NCBI RefSeq assembly: GCF_963678635.1
Contig: NC_087067.1
Coordinates: 46,240,001-46,304,000 of the forward strand
Origin: Symsagittifera roscoffensis
Taxonomy: Eukaryota; Xenacoelomorpha; Acoela; Convolutidae
DNA: 64,000 nucleotides
Direction of reading: 5' to 3'
Part shown: positions 21,501 to 31,421 of the stretch, in pieces
Layout: every line of letters starts with the position of its first letter
How positions within the stretch are numbered: position 1 is the stretch's first letter
The notes under the pieces: generated by a model
Told to the model about the DNA's origin: nothing
The model's input: the letters and a program-made list of their open reading frames with translations, nothing else
The model's database searches: none
Position numbers and translations under genes: made by a program

Positions 21501-22347
21501 AAAAGAGGGGCCGAGCCTGGGCCTGATTCTTGAGAAAACACCAGAGGTGATAAGCATACCGCGCTCAAACAAGAGAGTTGAAGTGAACACGGGCGGTGGA
21601 AATGGCTTGTTAACCACGAACTTGGGAGTGATATGGAAGCTACTAAGACCCTCCTGGTGTCCACATCCCCATGCGAGTCTAATCGAGGAAACCACCGAGC
21701 GAGTGAGGTTAGCACCAACGGAAGATGAAGATCTGGCGAAGTTGAGTGTGCTACATAAGCTAATCACGCCCCAGATGCAAGAGCCAAGCGAAAAGACGAG
21801 CGAACCCGGGTCAGCAAAGAAATTGGAGCCGGGTAGCTGTCTGGATTCGACGTGTGGGAACGGAGAGCACATCTGCGATGGACGGTCATGCGTCAGAATA
21901 CTGTCGTTTCAAAAAGAAGACCTGGTCACTTGGTTCGAAGACATCACAGAAAGGGAGAAAAGTGAAGTGCAAATAATAGCGGAATGTTACGCGAGAACCA
22001 CGGTGAATATAGCGACAGCTCTCGGATTCTTCTCGAGAATGTGTGGTCTGCAGGCACTGGAGAGACTGGAATCTGAACATCATTTAGTGACGGCGTTGAG
22101 CGTAGAATCATGGCCCGGGGTGTTGCAGGTGACTCAAAAACACATCCGGAGCTGGAAGGTTGGTCTTGAGGCGGAAATGGGATTTCCCATGAGCGAAGCT
22201 TATGGCTTGCCATTGAACGCGAAATCGCTGATAGGGTCAATGATGGCCAACTTGTGCGGAAGTCACTACCCGCTACACATGGCGATGGTGGAAGTTCCAG
22301 CCAGAGAATACTGGTGGACAAGGCCTTCTCAGTGCCCAAGTGCGTGA
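18508..22347 (+). CDS. Accessory frame 2, unknown function
   Basis: 1,279 codons with no domain I recognise. The N-terminal ~320 residues look globular (TYAFPDPLVTTYRHSVTHLS, FTDGWDPLFIGYTAAVYF). The middle (about 330-720) is charged and low complexity with many Glu, Lys and Ser and basic patches such as KTRKRKRE, typical of a disordered linker or nuclear signal. The C-terminal part (about 730-1270) is globular again and has a Cys cluster near 1110-1130 (CLDSTCGNGEHICDGRSC) that might bind metal. Its length and intact frame in so young an element imply selection for a protein. It closely follows accessory frame 1 and precedes accessory frame 3. Confidence 0.75.
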   Translation: MEEDEQRDALLTDLCLAMRSDPMGIIRGLEEVVTCIYGPAVTYAFPDPLVTTYRHSVTHLSLISMLDGTALNWCQQEVLRGRMSNTVLFGKVKDAELIVYNFRGQMQCRMGGKREGPIEMYPKFWNLNPLTADGREILRIPAWKECFALVKRELETIMEKEILPATMPEFPIVRRMTLGMNSPLVVPSIMARMTTEEMQKDFTDGWDPLFIGYTAAVYFHTSEMKVNSWATQAKKSRGSQPPGYEVRKVLRTLEKEGLENMLPIWDDGRMIVMEGHVALVDDMKFATRKYKAPYGLEQVEIRQEGTELDAAGQLYVALTEYKKLDPTTPSPLSVDTPGDKRSGPVEDRFKKILERRRHESEEESMDETLSEAGEDMEVGNTPEPGPSGEELTTQELLKDLSEENWADTATPPLIPSPRKDLELPLAGETFNMGMLLLSSEEREKNTFEGNRDIFLGSLEDDAWQEFLEEFNREVGSETTLDKFKKEQWDAVVRFGEPLLIGTGLDEKARKELLNKLVELRNARSKTRKEKCEDSSTLKQKTVDKMVDDIKRDKVGTSNMIKSTNILKARAGGRQEWEGVDGEVESMMIATTPSSRDVKTRKRKREVEGWGSPSVDAVSEGNLRETAPIVLARCKTAAYKNSSELRKPLEVEKEIEVSASSTSKEDFKPQKIYVKRGSTNGQVGEVEIGKEWISKAHQDMGKQVTSDPLERNKTRNTSRTWWVALETLKEMEDCLKKLDSGIARKRRNWATQQKAEVNKIEMASHLKRSWQSLMKDHFEEAMRTSSSAPPLMANPFVRTAGQLMFTWSLVGIELETLTSYDRLKLGSKKLEVYQALMQHVARDNSGLSLARRKDATCFLRWIMSMMCDSTILACHQRASGSKTMEKRVSTIILNVYQSTGIEKEDGSRLSLENHRKLDEVRRFSNKKFEEEHDVHRNLASSEQYSRLSEKGEYQYVSGVMGIAYNPFLDSEDGGAHRNHEVAELLKFWTERIMEIDAVEKEGPSLGLILEKTPEVISIPRSNKRVEVNTGGGNGLLTTNLGVIWKLLRPSWCPHPHASLIEETTERVRLAPTEDEDLAKLSVLHKLITPQMQEPSEKTSEPGSAKKLEPGSCLDSTCGNGEHICDGRSCVRILSFQKEDLVTWFEDITEREKSEVQIIAECYARTTVNIATALGFFSRMCGLQALERLESEHHLVTALSVESWPGVLQVTQKHIRSWKVGLEAEMGFPMSEAYGLPLNAKSLIGSMMANLCGSHYPLHMAMVEVPAREYWWTRPSQCPSA

Positions 22348-23423
22348 GGTTGGCTCGGATGTCGCATCACTCGCACAAGTTGTTGAGAAAAACCAAAGGG
22401 ACAGTACCAAAAGAATTGAGAGATGACTTAAGTGAAATCTGGGGAGAAGATCTTCTGAAGTTGGAAAGAGAAAACACAAGCGATCACGAGAGACAAAACG
22501 TGATCGGAAAACCTGTGGGAAGTACTCCGAACCTGGAAGATAACGACACGATGCACGAGAAAATGATGGAGCTTGAGCCTCTCTTGGAAGCCTCAGGGGA
22601 GCGTAATCTCAGGAGCATTGAGATCTCTCATGGGGAATGCCCATGCCACTGTTTGGCACAAACGGTGTGGTATCCAGATCACAAGAACCTTTGCCTGGTG
22701 TGGGATGTGGAAGAGATTCGGTCGATCGGACTACCGGATCACCGGCAGAAGGTGACGCTCTTAGTAGTGAGTACGATGTTAGCTCTGAGATGGATAGAAG
22801 AGAATATAACGAAGTATCGGGAGGCGACGACGCCAACGGCTGAGTCAATATATGCGATAGACTACAGCAGGAGACTCGAGTTGTTTGAGACTGCGTACAA
22901 AGTATTCGCCATACCGACGGAAGTCAGGCACGTATGGAGTCGCTTGAGGTACTTTCCATGGTTTCGGGCGACACTGACGTCTTGGTTGTACATGACAACG
23001 AAAGTTCACATGAGAAAACATCAAAAGGAGTATCGACAGTTCCAGGCCGAGATTGGGCCGGAAGCTTTCAAGAGACCCCTGCTAACCCATCGTAATGCGA
23101 TCACGACAGGATGGAAAAGAGTGGGTAAGATGTCTAGAGACAATACCAAAGCGAGGGAGTCGATACTAGAGGAAGACCTGGCGAGGAACGTGAGCTTGAG
23201 CCTGCACAACTCCTTTTGCTTGAACCGAGAAGCTAGGGTGAAGGCACTACCCAACCAAGCAAAGAGATTGCAGGAGCAGAGAGAATGGATGCGATCCTAT
23301 GAACAGCTGAAGGCTTGGGAGGAGATTGTGATTAGTTCCGATGATGAAGAGGAACTGTTGAGACGGTTTGCCGCATCTAGCACTTCAGGATGTAGTACCT
23401 CTAAGGCGAAGAGTACGAGATGA
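22254..23423 (+). CDS. Accessory frame 3, unknown function
   Basis: 389 codons ending just inside the 3' terminal repeat. There is a CPCHC cluster near residue 126, then a helical region with aromatic residues (RYFPWFRATLTSWLYM) and a Ser-rich tail after an acidic SSDDEEE segment. No family is recognised. Translation may start at an internal Met rather than the first one. It is the last coding unit before the polypurine tract and LTR, a position where some Ty3 and retrovirus-like elements carry an envelope gene, but I see neither a signal peptide nor an obvious fusion or membrane anchor segment. Confidence 0.65.
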   Translation: MRKSLPATHGDGGSSSQRILVDKAFSVPKCVRLARMSHHSHKLLRKTKGTVPKELRDDLSEIWGEDLLKLERENTSDHERQNVIGKPVGSTPNLEDNDTMHEKMMELEPLLEASGERNLRSIEISHGECPCHCLAQTVWYPDHKNLCLVWDVEEIRSIGLPDHRQKVTLLVVSTMLALRWIEENITKYREATTPTAESIYAIDYSRRLELFETAYKVFAIPTEVRHVWSRLRYFPWFRATLTSWLYMTTKVHMRKHQKEYRQFQAEIGPEAFKRPLLTHRNAITTGWKRVGKMSRDNTKARESILEEDLARNVSLSLHNSFCLNREARVKALPNQAKRLQEQREWMRSYEQLKAWEEIVISSDDEEELLRRFAASSTSGCSTSKAKSTR

Positions 23424-24769
23424 ATGGGCAAATCGGATGGATCTTGAGTCTTGAGAGGGAAGGGGGGCTTGAGCGTGGATCCGAGTGAAACTTGGATTCA
23501 CGAAAAAGAAATTTTAACAAAGCAAATATTGTTACTAATATACTATATTTATTATATAAATCGAAATGCTGCATGACAATTTCCTGATTGAATAGGACAA
23601 AAGAGATTTTAAAATGATTGGCTTGAAAAGCGAAAATTCAAGGGTGCAGGTGTATGCAGATTTTGGTTGCTGTTTAGCAATAGTGTGAAAATTTTAAATG
23701 GCTGTGAATTTTGGGGTGTAGATAAGAATAAGTCTGCTGCAAACTTCTGTAAATGACCACTGGCACTGTATCTTGAGCAACACTCGGTTTTTCTGGGACT
23801 CACTGGCAGAAGACAGCGCGCGATGAGGACATCGATCTCGAGTCCGGGGAGTATGTGCCAGTCGGTCATATTTGGAAGTTTGACCTTGAGAGAAGCAAAA
23901 AACACTTGATTTTGGAGTGAAATTTAATTTTTCAAAATTTCGAATGGAACCTGTCATGCACGATTTTCTCGCGATAACTGAAAATCAGAAAAAAGAAATC
24001 AGAACAATTTCAGAACGATTGAGACACACACGCGGGAAAATTGTAAGAAAAAGCAGTAGGAAATTCTTATTCGCAATTTCCATCACTATCATAATCGAGA
24101 GTAGAGCTGTCCCATCTGTGACAGAGACGAGAGCATTCCCTCGAATTGGATTATAACGACTGGAGTATTATTCGGAACTGGAATAGAGTGATCCTTCGGT
24201 GGAAAGGTGGACAGCTTGAGTGTCCTAATGGTTCACAAGGAAACTATTGTCTAGAGTATAAACTCGTTCCCATTGTCAAAACTATAAAACATTAGACTCA
24301 TTTAGTTACGTTATTTAATTCTTGAGTTAACTACCGACTGGATTATTTCCCACTTCTTGAGCGTGCTACTATGTGAGTACAAATTTAAATTCTAGAGTGT
24401 GTTTTATGATTGTTATGTTGAGGTAAGGCGAGTTTTAGGTTGATCCACCTGAAATGGATCAAAGTTCCACTGTCTAATAAAAAGTAACTTAACGGATTGT
24501 TCCAACCCGGTTTTTAACGGCGTTCATGTATTTTGGGTATCTAGAGACCTAAGTATGGGGACGTTTCTAATTCTAGAGTGGGGGGATATTTTAGTAGTAG
24601 CCTTTAAGATGTAACGGGTCGTAGTCTCATGTCACAAACGAACCGAACTGGCTCCGACCGTTCTTGAGGTAGAAAAACACAAGAGATGGTGTCCCTGACC
24701 CTTGAGCCAGTGGTTATAGGGCCTATTTTTCTTAAGCCTCATGTGTGACTGCAGTAGACGAATGTTACA
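23412..24769 (+). repeat. 3' LTR of the giant element
   Basis: Copy of 1683-3029 with three substitutions and an extra 11 bases near 24040-24050. It has the same TATAAA and AATAAA signals and ends TTACA, directly against the (AACAAT)n array. Confidence 0.93.
23453..23467 (+). promoter_or_regulatory. Polypurine tract
   Basis: GAGAGGGAAGGGGGG, a 15-base purine run directly followed by CT and then TGAGCG. It is the best candidate for the plus-strand primer. It lies 41 bases inside the sequence shared with the 5' repeat, which makes TG at 23470 (and 1741) the canonical LTR start. Confidence 0.55.
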
Positions 24770-26480
24770 AATAACAATAACAATACCAATAACAATAACA
24801 TAACAATAACAATAACATTAACAATAACAATAACAATAACAATAACAATAACAATAACAATAACAATAACAATAACAATAACAATAACAAAAACAACAAT
24901 AACAATAACAATAACAACAACAATAACAATAGCAATAACAATAAACAATAACAATATTAATAACAATTACAATTACAATAACAATAGCAATAACAATAAA
25001 TACAACAATAACAATCACAATAACAAAAACAAAAACAATAACAATTAGAATAACAATAAGAATAACAATAACAGTCACAATAACAATAACAATAACAATA
25101 ACAATTATAATAACAATAACAATAACAATAACAAAACCAAATTTTAATAACAATAAAAATAACAATAACAATAACAATAACAATCACAACAACAATAACA
25201 TTAACAATAACAATAACCATAACAAAAACAATAACATTAACAATAACAATAACAATAACAAAATTAATAACAATATCAATCACAAAAACAATAACAATAA
25301 CAACAACAATCACACTAACAATAACAATAACAAAAGCAATTACAATAACAATAACAATAAAATTACACTAACAATAACATTTACAGTAGCAATAACAACA
25401 ATAACAATAACAATAACAATACCAATAACAATAACATAACAATAACAATAACATTAACAATAACAATAACAATAACAATAACAATAACAATAACAATAAC
25501 AATAACAATAACAATAACAATAACAAAAACAACAATAACAATAACAATAACAACAACAATAACAATAGCAATAACAAAAAACAATCACAAAATTAATAAA
25601 AAAAAACAATTACAATAACAATAACAATAACAATAAATACAACAATAACAATAACAATAACAAAAACAATAACAATTAGAATAACAATAAGAATAACAAT
25701 AACAATCACAATAACAATCATAATAACAATAACAATAACAATTATAATAACAATAACAATAACAATAACAAAACCAAATTTTAATAACAAAAAAAATCAC
25801 AATAACAATAACAATAACAATCACAACAACAATAACAATAACAATAACAAAAACAAACACAATAACAAAAACAATAACAATAACAATTAAAATAGCAATA
25901 ACAATAACAACAACAATAACAAGAACAAAAACAATAACAATATTAATAAAAATCACAAAAACAATAACAATAACAATAACAATAACAATCACAATTACAA
26001 TAACAATAACAATAGTAAAAACAATAATGATAACAAAAACAATAACAATCATAATAACAATAACACTAACATTAATATTAACAATAACAATAACAACAAT
26101 AACAATAACAATAACAATTAGAATAACAATAAGTATAACAATAACAATCACAATAACAATAACAATAACAATAACAAAAACAATAACAATTATAATAACA
26201 ATCACAACAACAATAACAATAACAATAACAATAACAAACACAATAACAAAAACAATATTAATAACAATTACAATAGCAATAACAATAACAATCACAATAA
26301 CAAGAACAAAAACAAGAACAATATTAATAAAAATCACAAAAACAATAACAATAACAATAACAATAACAATCACAATTACAATAACAATAACAATAATAAA
26401 AACAATAATGATAACAAAAACAATAACAATAACAATAACAATAACACTAACATTAATATTAACAATAACAATAACAACAA
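24770..26480. repeat. (AACAAT)n array, right part
   Basis: Continuation of the array at 1-1682, with the same recognisable variant blocks (ATTAGAATAACAATAAG, CAAAACCAAATTTTAATAAC) at 25045, 25131, 25676 and 25769. A second, more diverged block pair (near 26030 and 26410) is about 375 bp apart, another higher-order period. Confidence 0.95.
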
Positions 26481-26499
26481 TAACAATAACAATAACAAT

Positions 26500-26557
<58 letters not shown>

Positions 26558-26589
26558 CCAACAACAACAATAACAACCACAACAACAAT

Positions 26590-26634
<45 letters not shown>

Positions 26635-26687
26635 AACAACCACAACAACAACAACAACAACAACAATAATAACAATTACAACAACGA

Positions 26688-26783
<96 letters not shown>

Positions 26784-26812
26784 AACAACAACAACAACAG
26801 CAACAACAACAC

Positions 26813-26845
<33 letters not shown>

Positions 26846-26851
26846 GAACAA
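26481..26851. repeat. (AAC)n trinucleotide array
   Basis: At its right edge the AACAAT array shifts to nearly pure AAC trinucleotides with a few ACC, ATA and GAA interruptions. No gene here. Confidence 0.95.
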
Positions 26852-29800
26852 AAATAATTTTTCGAGTGAGTTTTCAATTTCCTTTTGGCAATTTCTAGCA
26901 GATTTTTTTTAGATCATCACAGGTTTAAAACTTTCACCATAATCAATTGTTTCATTTTTGTCTGCGCGTTAGACTAAGAGTTTTCAAATAATCAATATCA
27001 GTATTAAATTGATTTCACTAACGCGTTTTGTGAAAGACAAAGTGATGTTTTTAGCTTTTATTCTAGTAACGAATAAAATAGGCTTTCTCAATTCCAGCTG
27101 AAATTATCTGTAAGTCAGATTAAAGTGCAGCTTAATAGCACGAAAAGAATAGCACTTTTATTTTCAATAGTTTGCCAAAGATGCTTTTGAACCCATAAAT
27201 TTGTTTAAAAATGTCACAGTACAAATATCTATTTAGTTTTTACTTCAGTACAATGCTTTTCAGATGGCTGAAACATTTTAAATCTCTCACATGTCAAATA
27301 TAATTTAATTTTGGTTCAGTGCATCAAATCTTTTCAAATGTCAGAAAAATTTCCAATTTAAATTTTGAAAAAAGCAGAAACTTATTTGCTGTTTTGTTAT
27401 TATTTTTGTATAAATGATTTTGGGAATTCATGGAAACCATTTCTATTTTATTTTAGTTCTAGTTTTTTATTGATTTGTACTGTAGCTCCATCATTAAACG
27501 GAAACAATATTGTTTTTATTTTGCTATTTATGCGTTAGTTGAATAGTTAATTTTTCATGAAGCCTCGCTCATAGAAAACTTTGAAAAAATCTGGATTTAA
27601 AAATAATTGGGATGCTTTTATCTGTTTTCCTTGTTTTAGCGTCGACACATACAATGAAGTTGGCCAAGCAGTTGGGAACATTTTATCAGTCAAACTTAGA
27701 ATATACGTATCACGGCATGAAAACTGGCTTCCAAAACAAGTAGGTTTTATAGAAAATGACGCTTTGAAATATTTAGTATCATAAAACTGTCAATATTATT
27801 TTCTCATTTGTTTTCTTTGAAGCTTAAAATACTTATACTTTTGAAGCCATAAACTTAGTTTTTTAATGGTTACAATAAAAACACTTTAAAATTAACTGAC
27901 CAGGTTGAATTTTTGCCATCTTAAAAATTGTTGCCCATAACCTGAAAATGAGTTAATAAAAAGCAACAAAAAAGGTTACAAAAATAACAGCAACTCTCTT
28001 AATTGCGAGAAGAAAAAATCCTTCAATTCAGTCAGCTTTTGACTACCAAGACTGCTCGTATATCAGGGAAAAGCCGTGAATGTTCCGACTGCCCTTTACT
28101 CCATATCAAAACCTTTTTGGGGGAAAAATCAAAAAAACTATAAATTTTGAAAAACTGAGTTATGACCTATTTGGTTATACTCATAGAGTAATTTCAGATA
28201 AAGTACACAGTCTGCTCGCCACGCTATCTTGTTTTCGGCCGGATAGTTTCGTGCAACTTCTTAGACTAATACCGATCTTAATCTTAGTCTTATATCTATA
28301 GTCTCAATAGATCTAGTGTATACTGGTTTATGCGAGTTCCAGAATGAGAACAAGGGTATTCTAAAATTAATTCAAATTGCTCTGATGCTGAAACTACAAG
28401 TAGTTTCAGCACTTACAAATAAGTGTAAAGGTTAGAGATGGAATATGATTGCTTAGTTAGGAATATTTTATATGAATAGAGAATTATATTTATAACCAAT
28501 TATAAATTCTAGTTAAGAACTGGTTCCAAAACCTCAAAAACCAAGCGTGAAATCTAGAATCGTACAAAAAAGATACGACCGATAAGGAAGCCTCAATTCC
28601 ATTTGGAGAAATTTTGTTAGGCGTGATAATTTTGTCACGCATAAATAATTTGCGTTACGCTTTGAGTATAAGGATGAAATTTTCAAAGGGCGGATAAATT
28701 TGTTCACAGCATGGGCAAATTGGCGAATTTAACAAGGTCCAAAACGGGGGACATAGTTAATAAGATCCTTTTTTTGTTAAAAACTATTATTTCGATCGCC
28801 GAAAAATGACTTATAAAAAATTACACCAACCATAAGTATTCCGTTTTCTTCGAAAGCCGGAACAATCAGCCAATTTTAATGGAACTGTTTTCAACCAATC
28901 TGAGAGTTTTTTTTGTGCTGAGTTTTAATTCAAAAAAAATTATGTCTTCATTTTTTCCAAAAAAAAACGTTTGAATTAATCTTTAAGTGCACTCGGAACA
29001 TCCAGGACTTCGCCCCGATATACCAGGAATCTTGATTGGTGTTTAACGCACAATTAGAAAAGCAAAAGAAACTCAAATTAGTTAACACGTTTTAAATGAA
29101 TTGTTTCAAAGCCTAAATCCAATAGATTTAGTTTTGCACCAATTCTATTTTGTCAATGTTGGCTTTATGATGTTTTTTTTTCTAAAATTTTTGGTCGAAA
29201 ATTTTTTGCATGGAACACTTTCTGCTGTGTTCTGATGGACTGTTATTTTATTGAGTCTTATGGGCTAAAAAGAGGATTTATAGCTATTTTGTATTAACAG
29301 TTTTGCCTGAAGGTTTAAACAGGCGACGTTTGGTTTTTCCGATCTCAGGAAAACCAATTATTTTTTATATACTACAGTCTCACGTTGTAACAATTTCTAA
29401 CAATGAAGCTTCACCAAAGAAAAAGTAGATTACATGAATTCGTGACACGATCTCATCGACGAAGCTGAATATTGTAGGCAAACAAGCTTTCACGTCGTAT
29501 TGCTAATTATGTGCGTCCAACAGTTTGACAAACACCATACTAAAAAGTCTGTTTTATGTCGATTGGAAGTTTTTCGGCTGGAAAAAAAATTTATTAAATA
29601 ATGATGAATATTATATACTTTTAAATTTTTTTCCCCAATTTTATCCCAATTTCCCAACGAACTACGTAAAGTACCAAGTTATATGATTTGCACTTGGCGT
29701 ATTTATAAGAGCAAGTTGTAAACCTCGCTCATTGTTTTTGTATACGCCATAACTTATTTGCCATAATATCTCAATTTGACTTTTTAAAAAATTTTGGCGC

Positions 29801-30159
29801 ATCTTTGGATCCTGGAAAACTGATTGTTACCCCAAAACAGTAATTAGGACAACCTATAAAAAAAACTGAGAGAGACTTTCTGCTACTACATTAACCTAAT
29901 ACATGTTTTCTGTGAAATTGCTTGTCAAATCAGTAAATTCTGGATGCTCTCAATTTCATCAAATTAAGATATCTAAGTTATCTAAAGTGTACATTCTTTT
30001 TCCTTGAATATTCTTTTCTGAAAAACTTGTTTAATAATAGATAGGACAGTAGTTTCTCGCTGCATAAATAGCATGATTATTGGCCCAGTTTGAGGTCAAA
30101 TTAAAGCTAAAATAATGATATGCAGACTGAGATTTAATCTGTTAAAAGAAAATCCAAGG
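26852..30159. other. AT-rich intergenic sequence, no convincing gene
   Basis: About 3.3 kb of unique AT-rich DNA. No frame longer than 75 codons is convincing. The only gene-like signal is the exon candidate at 27640-27739. A perfect 10-bp-arm hairpin lies at 28387-28410 (arms GCTGAAACTA/TAGTTTCAGC). It may be intronic or intergenic host sequence. Confidence 0.6.
27640..27739 (+). CDS. Possible host internal exon
   Basis: A 100-bp segment preceded by a good acceptor (TTTCCTTGTTTTAG) and followed by a good donor (CAA/GTAGGT). It encodes 33 residues beginning VDTYNEVGQAVGNIL with ordinary amino-acid composition, unlike its surroundings. I do not recognise the protein, and no partner exon is visible nearby, so chance is possible. 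Confidence 0.3.
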
Positions 30160-30312
30160 AAACTAGACTAAAAAAATGTACAATTGCTTAAAATAAAACT
30201 AATAAAAAGATTGTTTAATTGAAATGTCTGCTCTAAAAACAGGCACGGACTATGAATGATTGACCAATGGTCGATTCATTGTAAGCTAGACTGGTATCTA
30301 ATCAATACGGAA
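30160..30312 (-). repeat. Left part of the Polinton-split 3' LTR of a Ty3-like fossil
   Basis: Homologous to 53700-53887. Shared landmarks are AGACTGGTATCTAATCAATA and the stretch around CCAATGGTCGATT. The remainder of this LTR lies beyond the Polinton at 48589-48620. The left boundary is approximate because similarity fades near 30160. Confidence 0.75.
30307..30312. repeat. Polinton target-site duplication, left
   Basis: ACGGAA directly precedes the terminal repeat and recurs at 48583-48588 directly after the other end. Six bases is the standard Polinton duplication length. The paralogous LTR at 53881 has a single ACCGAA at the same place. Confidence 0.92.
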
Positions 30313-30550
30313 AGTAGTATTGTATCGTGTCCCGGATCCTAAGGGGGGGGGGGGTCCTTCCTAAGGGGGGGGGGTCCTCACGTAAAGCAAAATCCTAGGA
30401 AAGGGGTCCTTAATTTTTTGGAGGACCCCTATCCTAGGATTTTGTAAGCGAAAGAAATTTTCCACCCAAAAAGCAGAAGACCCCCTAGTTAGGATCTTGT
30501 TAAGCTGAGCTCAACAACCGGGACGCGATACAATAATTCCTTCTAATTCC
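30313..30550 (+). repeat. Polinton left terminal inverted repeat
   Basis: Pairs with 48342-48582. It is itself an imperfect palindrome. TTGTATCGTGTCCCGG at the outer end is mirrored by CCGGGACGCGATACAA at the inner end. GATCCTAAGGGGG is mirrored by CCCCCTAGTTAGGATC. A central hairpin has AAAATCCTAGGA and TCCTAGGATTTT arms around 30391-30445. Two long G runs are present. Confidence 0.93.
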
Positions 30551-30916
30551 TTTGAAAGCGGTCCCTTTTCCCGCGATAATTAAAATTAATCGTCCTAATT
30601 CCTGAACTTTTCTTTTTTCGTCCTAGTTTCATGTGGATATCATTTCCTGGCTTTCTTTCTTTCTTTTCGTCAAAGATTTGTCATGCTATTAAAGTTTGTT
30701 ATTCAAAACAAGCCTAAGGATTTCACACATTTGTTTGAATTAACACTTGGTTTGCGTCTACTAGTTTATTTGCCTGAAGCTATTTATGTTAAAACAGTGA
30801 TTGAGCTCAATACGAGTATTTTATTAGTTGTAAATTGGTAAAAACCAAAACATATACAAGTCGAAGTATAGAAAGGACGAACAGTAAAAATCATCTGAAA
30901 ATATATGTTTCAGACT

Positions 30917-31213
30917 TTAATGTTTATTGTTTTGGTTTTCTTTGCGCTGTTTTTTAGATGGTCGTTCTTCTGAAGCTTCAGATAAAATAAATGGGTTTTT
31001 TATAGGGGGACGTTCACGGACTCGGCTACTAGAAGCTTCTTCTTCTTCTTGCAGCTCTGCTTCTGAGTAGGGCCGCTGTAAAAATCCCCAATCCGGAAGT
31101 GTAAAATCGGGAGAACTGTTATCAGTTTCATTGTATGAGTTGGCCCACTCGGTGTCCATGTAAATGTCTTCTAGAAAAGCATTTTCTTCAGCGGCTTTAT
31201 GGCCAAAGGGCAC
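30917..31213 (-). CDS. Small acidic Polinton protein, unknown
   Basis: 98 codons, acidic and Ser/Glu-rich, with a basic tail (RPSKKQRKENQNNKH) that could be a nuclear signal. It is the leftmost frame of the element. Another frame (31197-31421, 74 codons, basic) ends where this one begins, and the two may be exons of one transcript. No family is recognised. Confidence 0.45.
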   Translation of the reverse strand: MPFGHKAAEENAFLEDIYMDTEWANSYNETDNSSPDFTLPDWGFLQRPYSEAELQEEEEASSSRVRERPPIKNPFILSEASEERPSKKQRKENQNNKH

Positions 31214-31421
31214 TGACGAAATTCCGTCGAAAATTAGAAAACGTTTTGAGTCGAACGGTGATAATGCAAGTTTGTTTTTGTTTCACTGTCATTTTGGTGT
31301 GACCTTTCGAAACTATATTATAGTTGTATACTCTCATTGTTTTTCCAGTGAATAATGTGTCCCTGAAGGTTTGGTGGACCAATTCTCTCTGTGCACTCCG
31401 TTTAATTCCTTTGGCACTCAA
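31197..31421 (-). CDS. Small basic Polinton frame, uncertain
   Basis: 74 codons (MSAKGIKRSAQRELVHQTF...), rich in Lys and Arg. It overlaps the start of the acidic frame on the same strand. It could be the 5' exon of that gene or a chance frame. Confidence 0.25.
   Translation of the reverse strand: MSAKGIKRSAQRELVHQTFRDTLFTGKTMRVYNYNIVSKGHTKMTVKQKQTCIITVRLKTFSNFRRNFVSALWP

Larger units (their letters stand above)
1683..24769 (+). mobile_element. Giant Ty3-like LTR retrotransposon with three accessory frames
   Basis: Total length is 23,087 bp. Direct terminal repeats of 1,347 and 1,358 bp enclose a 2.5-kb leader with tandem repeats, a gag-protease-RT frame, an RNase H-integrase frame, then three further long frames. 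Integrase downstream of RT and RNase H gives the Ty3/gypsy order. By eye the two LTRs differ by three substitutions and one 11-bp indel, so insertion is very recent. The element looks whole or nearly so, with at most one or two breaks. It lies inside an (AACAAT)n array; the 8 bases AATAACAA abut both ends, but in such an array this is weak support for a target duplication. Typical Ty3 elements are 5-10 kb, so it is exceptional in size. The extra 9 kb is coding, unlike plant Ogre elements. Confidence 0.95.

Noticed and set aside
22254-23423. Accessory frame 3 as an envelope gene
   Set aside because: It has the right position, but no signal peptide, no convincing membrane anchor and no fusion-like segment.
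28080-28301. 73-codon frame
   Set aside because: No homology-like features, no splice signals and a hydrophobic end of low complexity.
30313-30550. Independent small foldback transposon instead of a Polinton end
   Set aside because: The 6-bp duplication and the Polinton AG start coincide exactly with its outer edge at both ends; I keep it only as an alternative origin of the palindrome.
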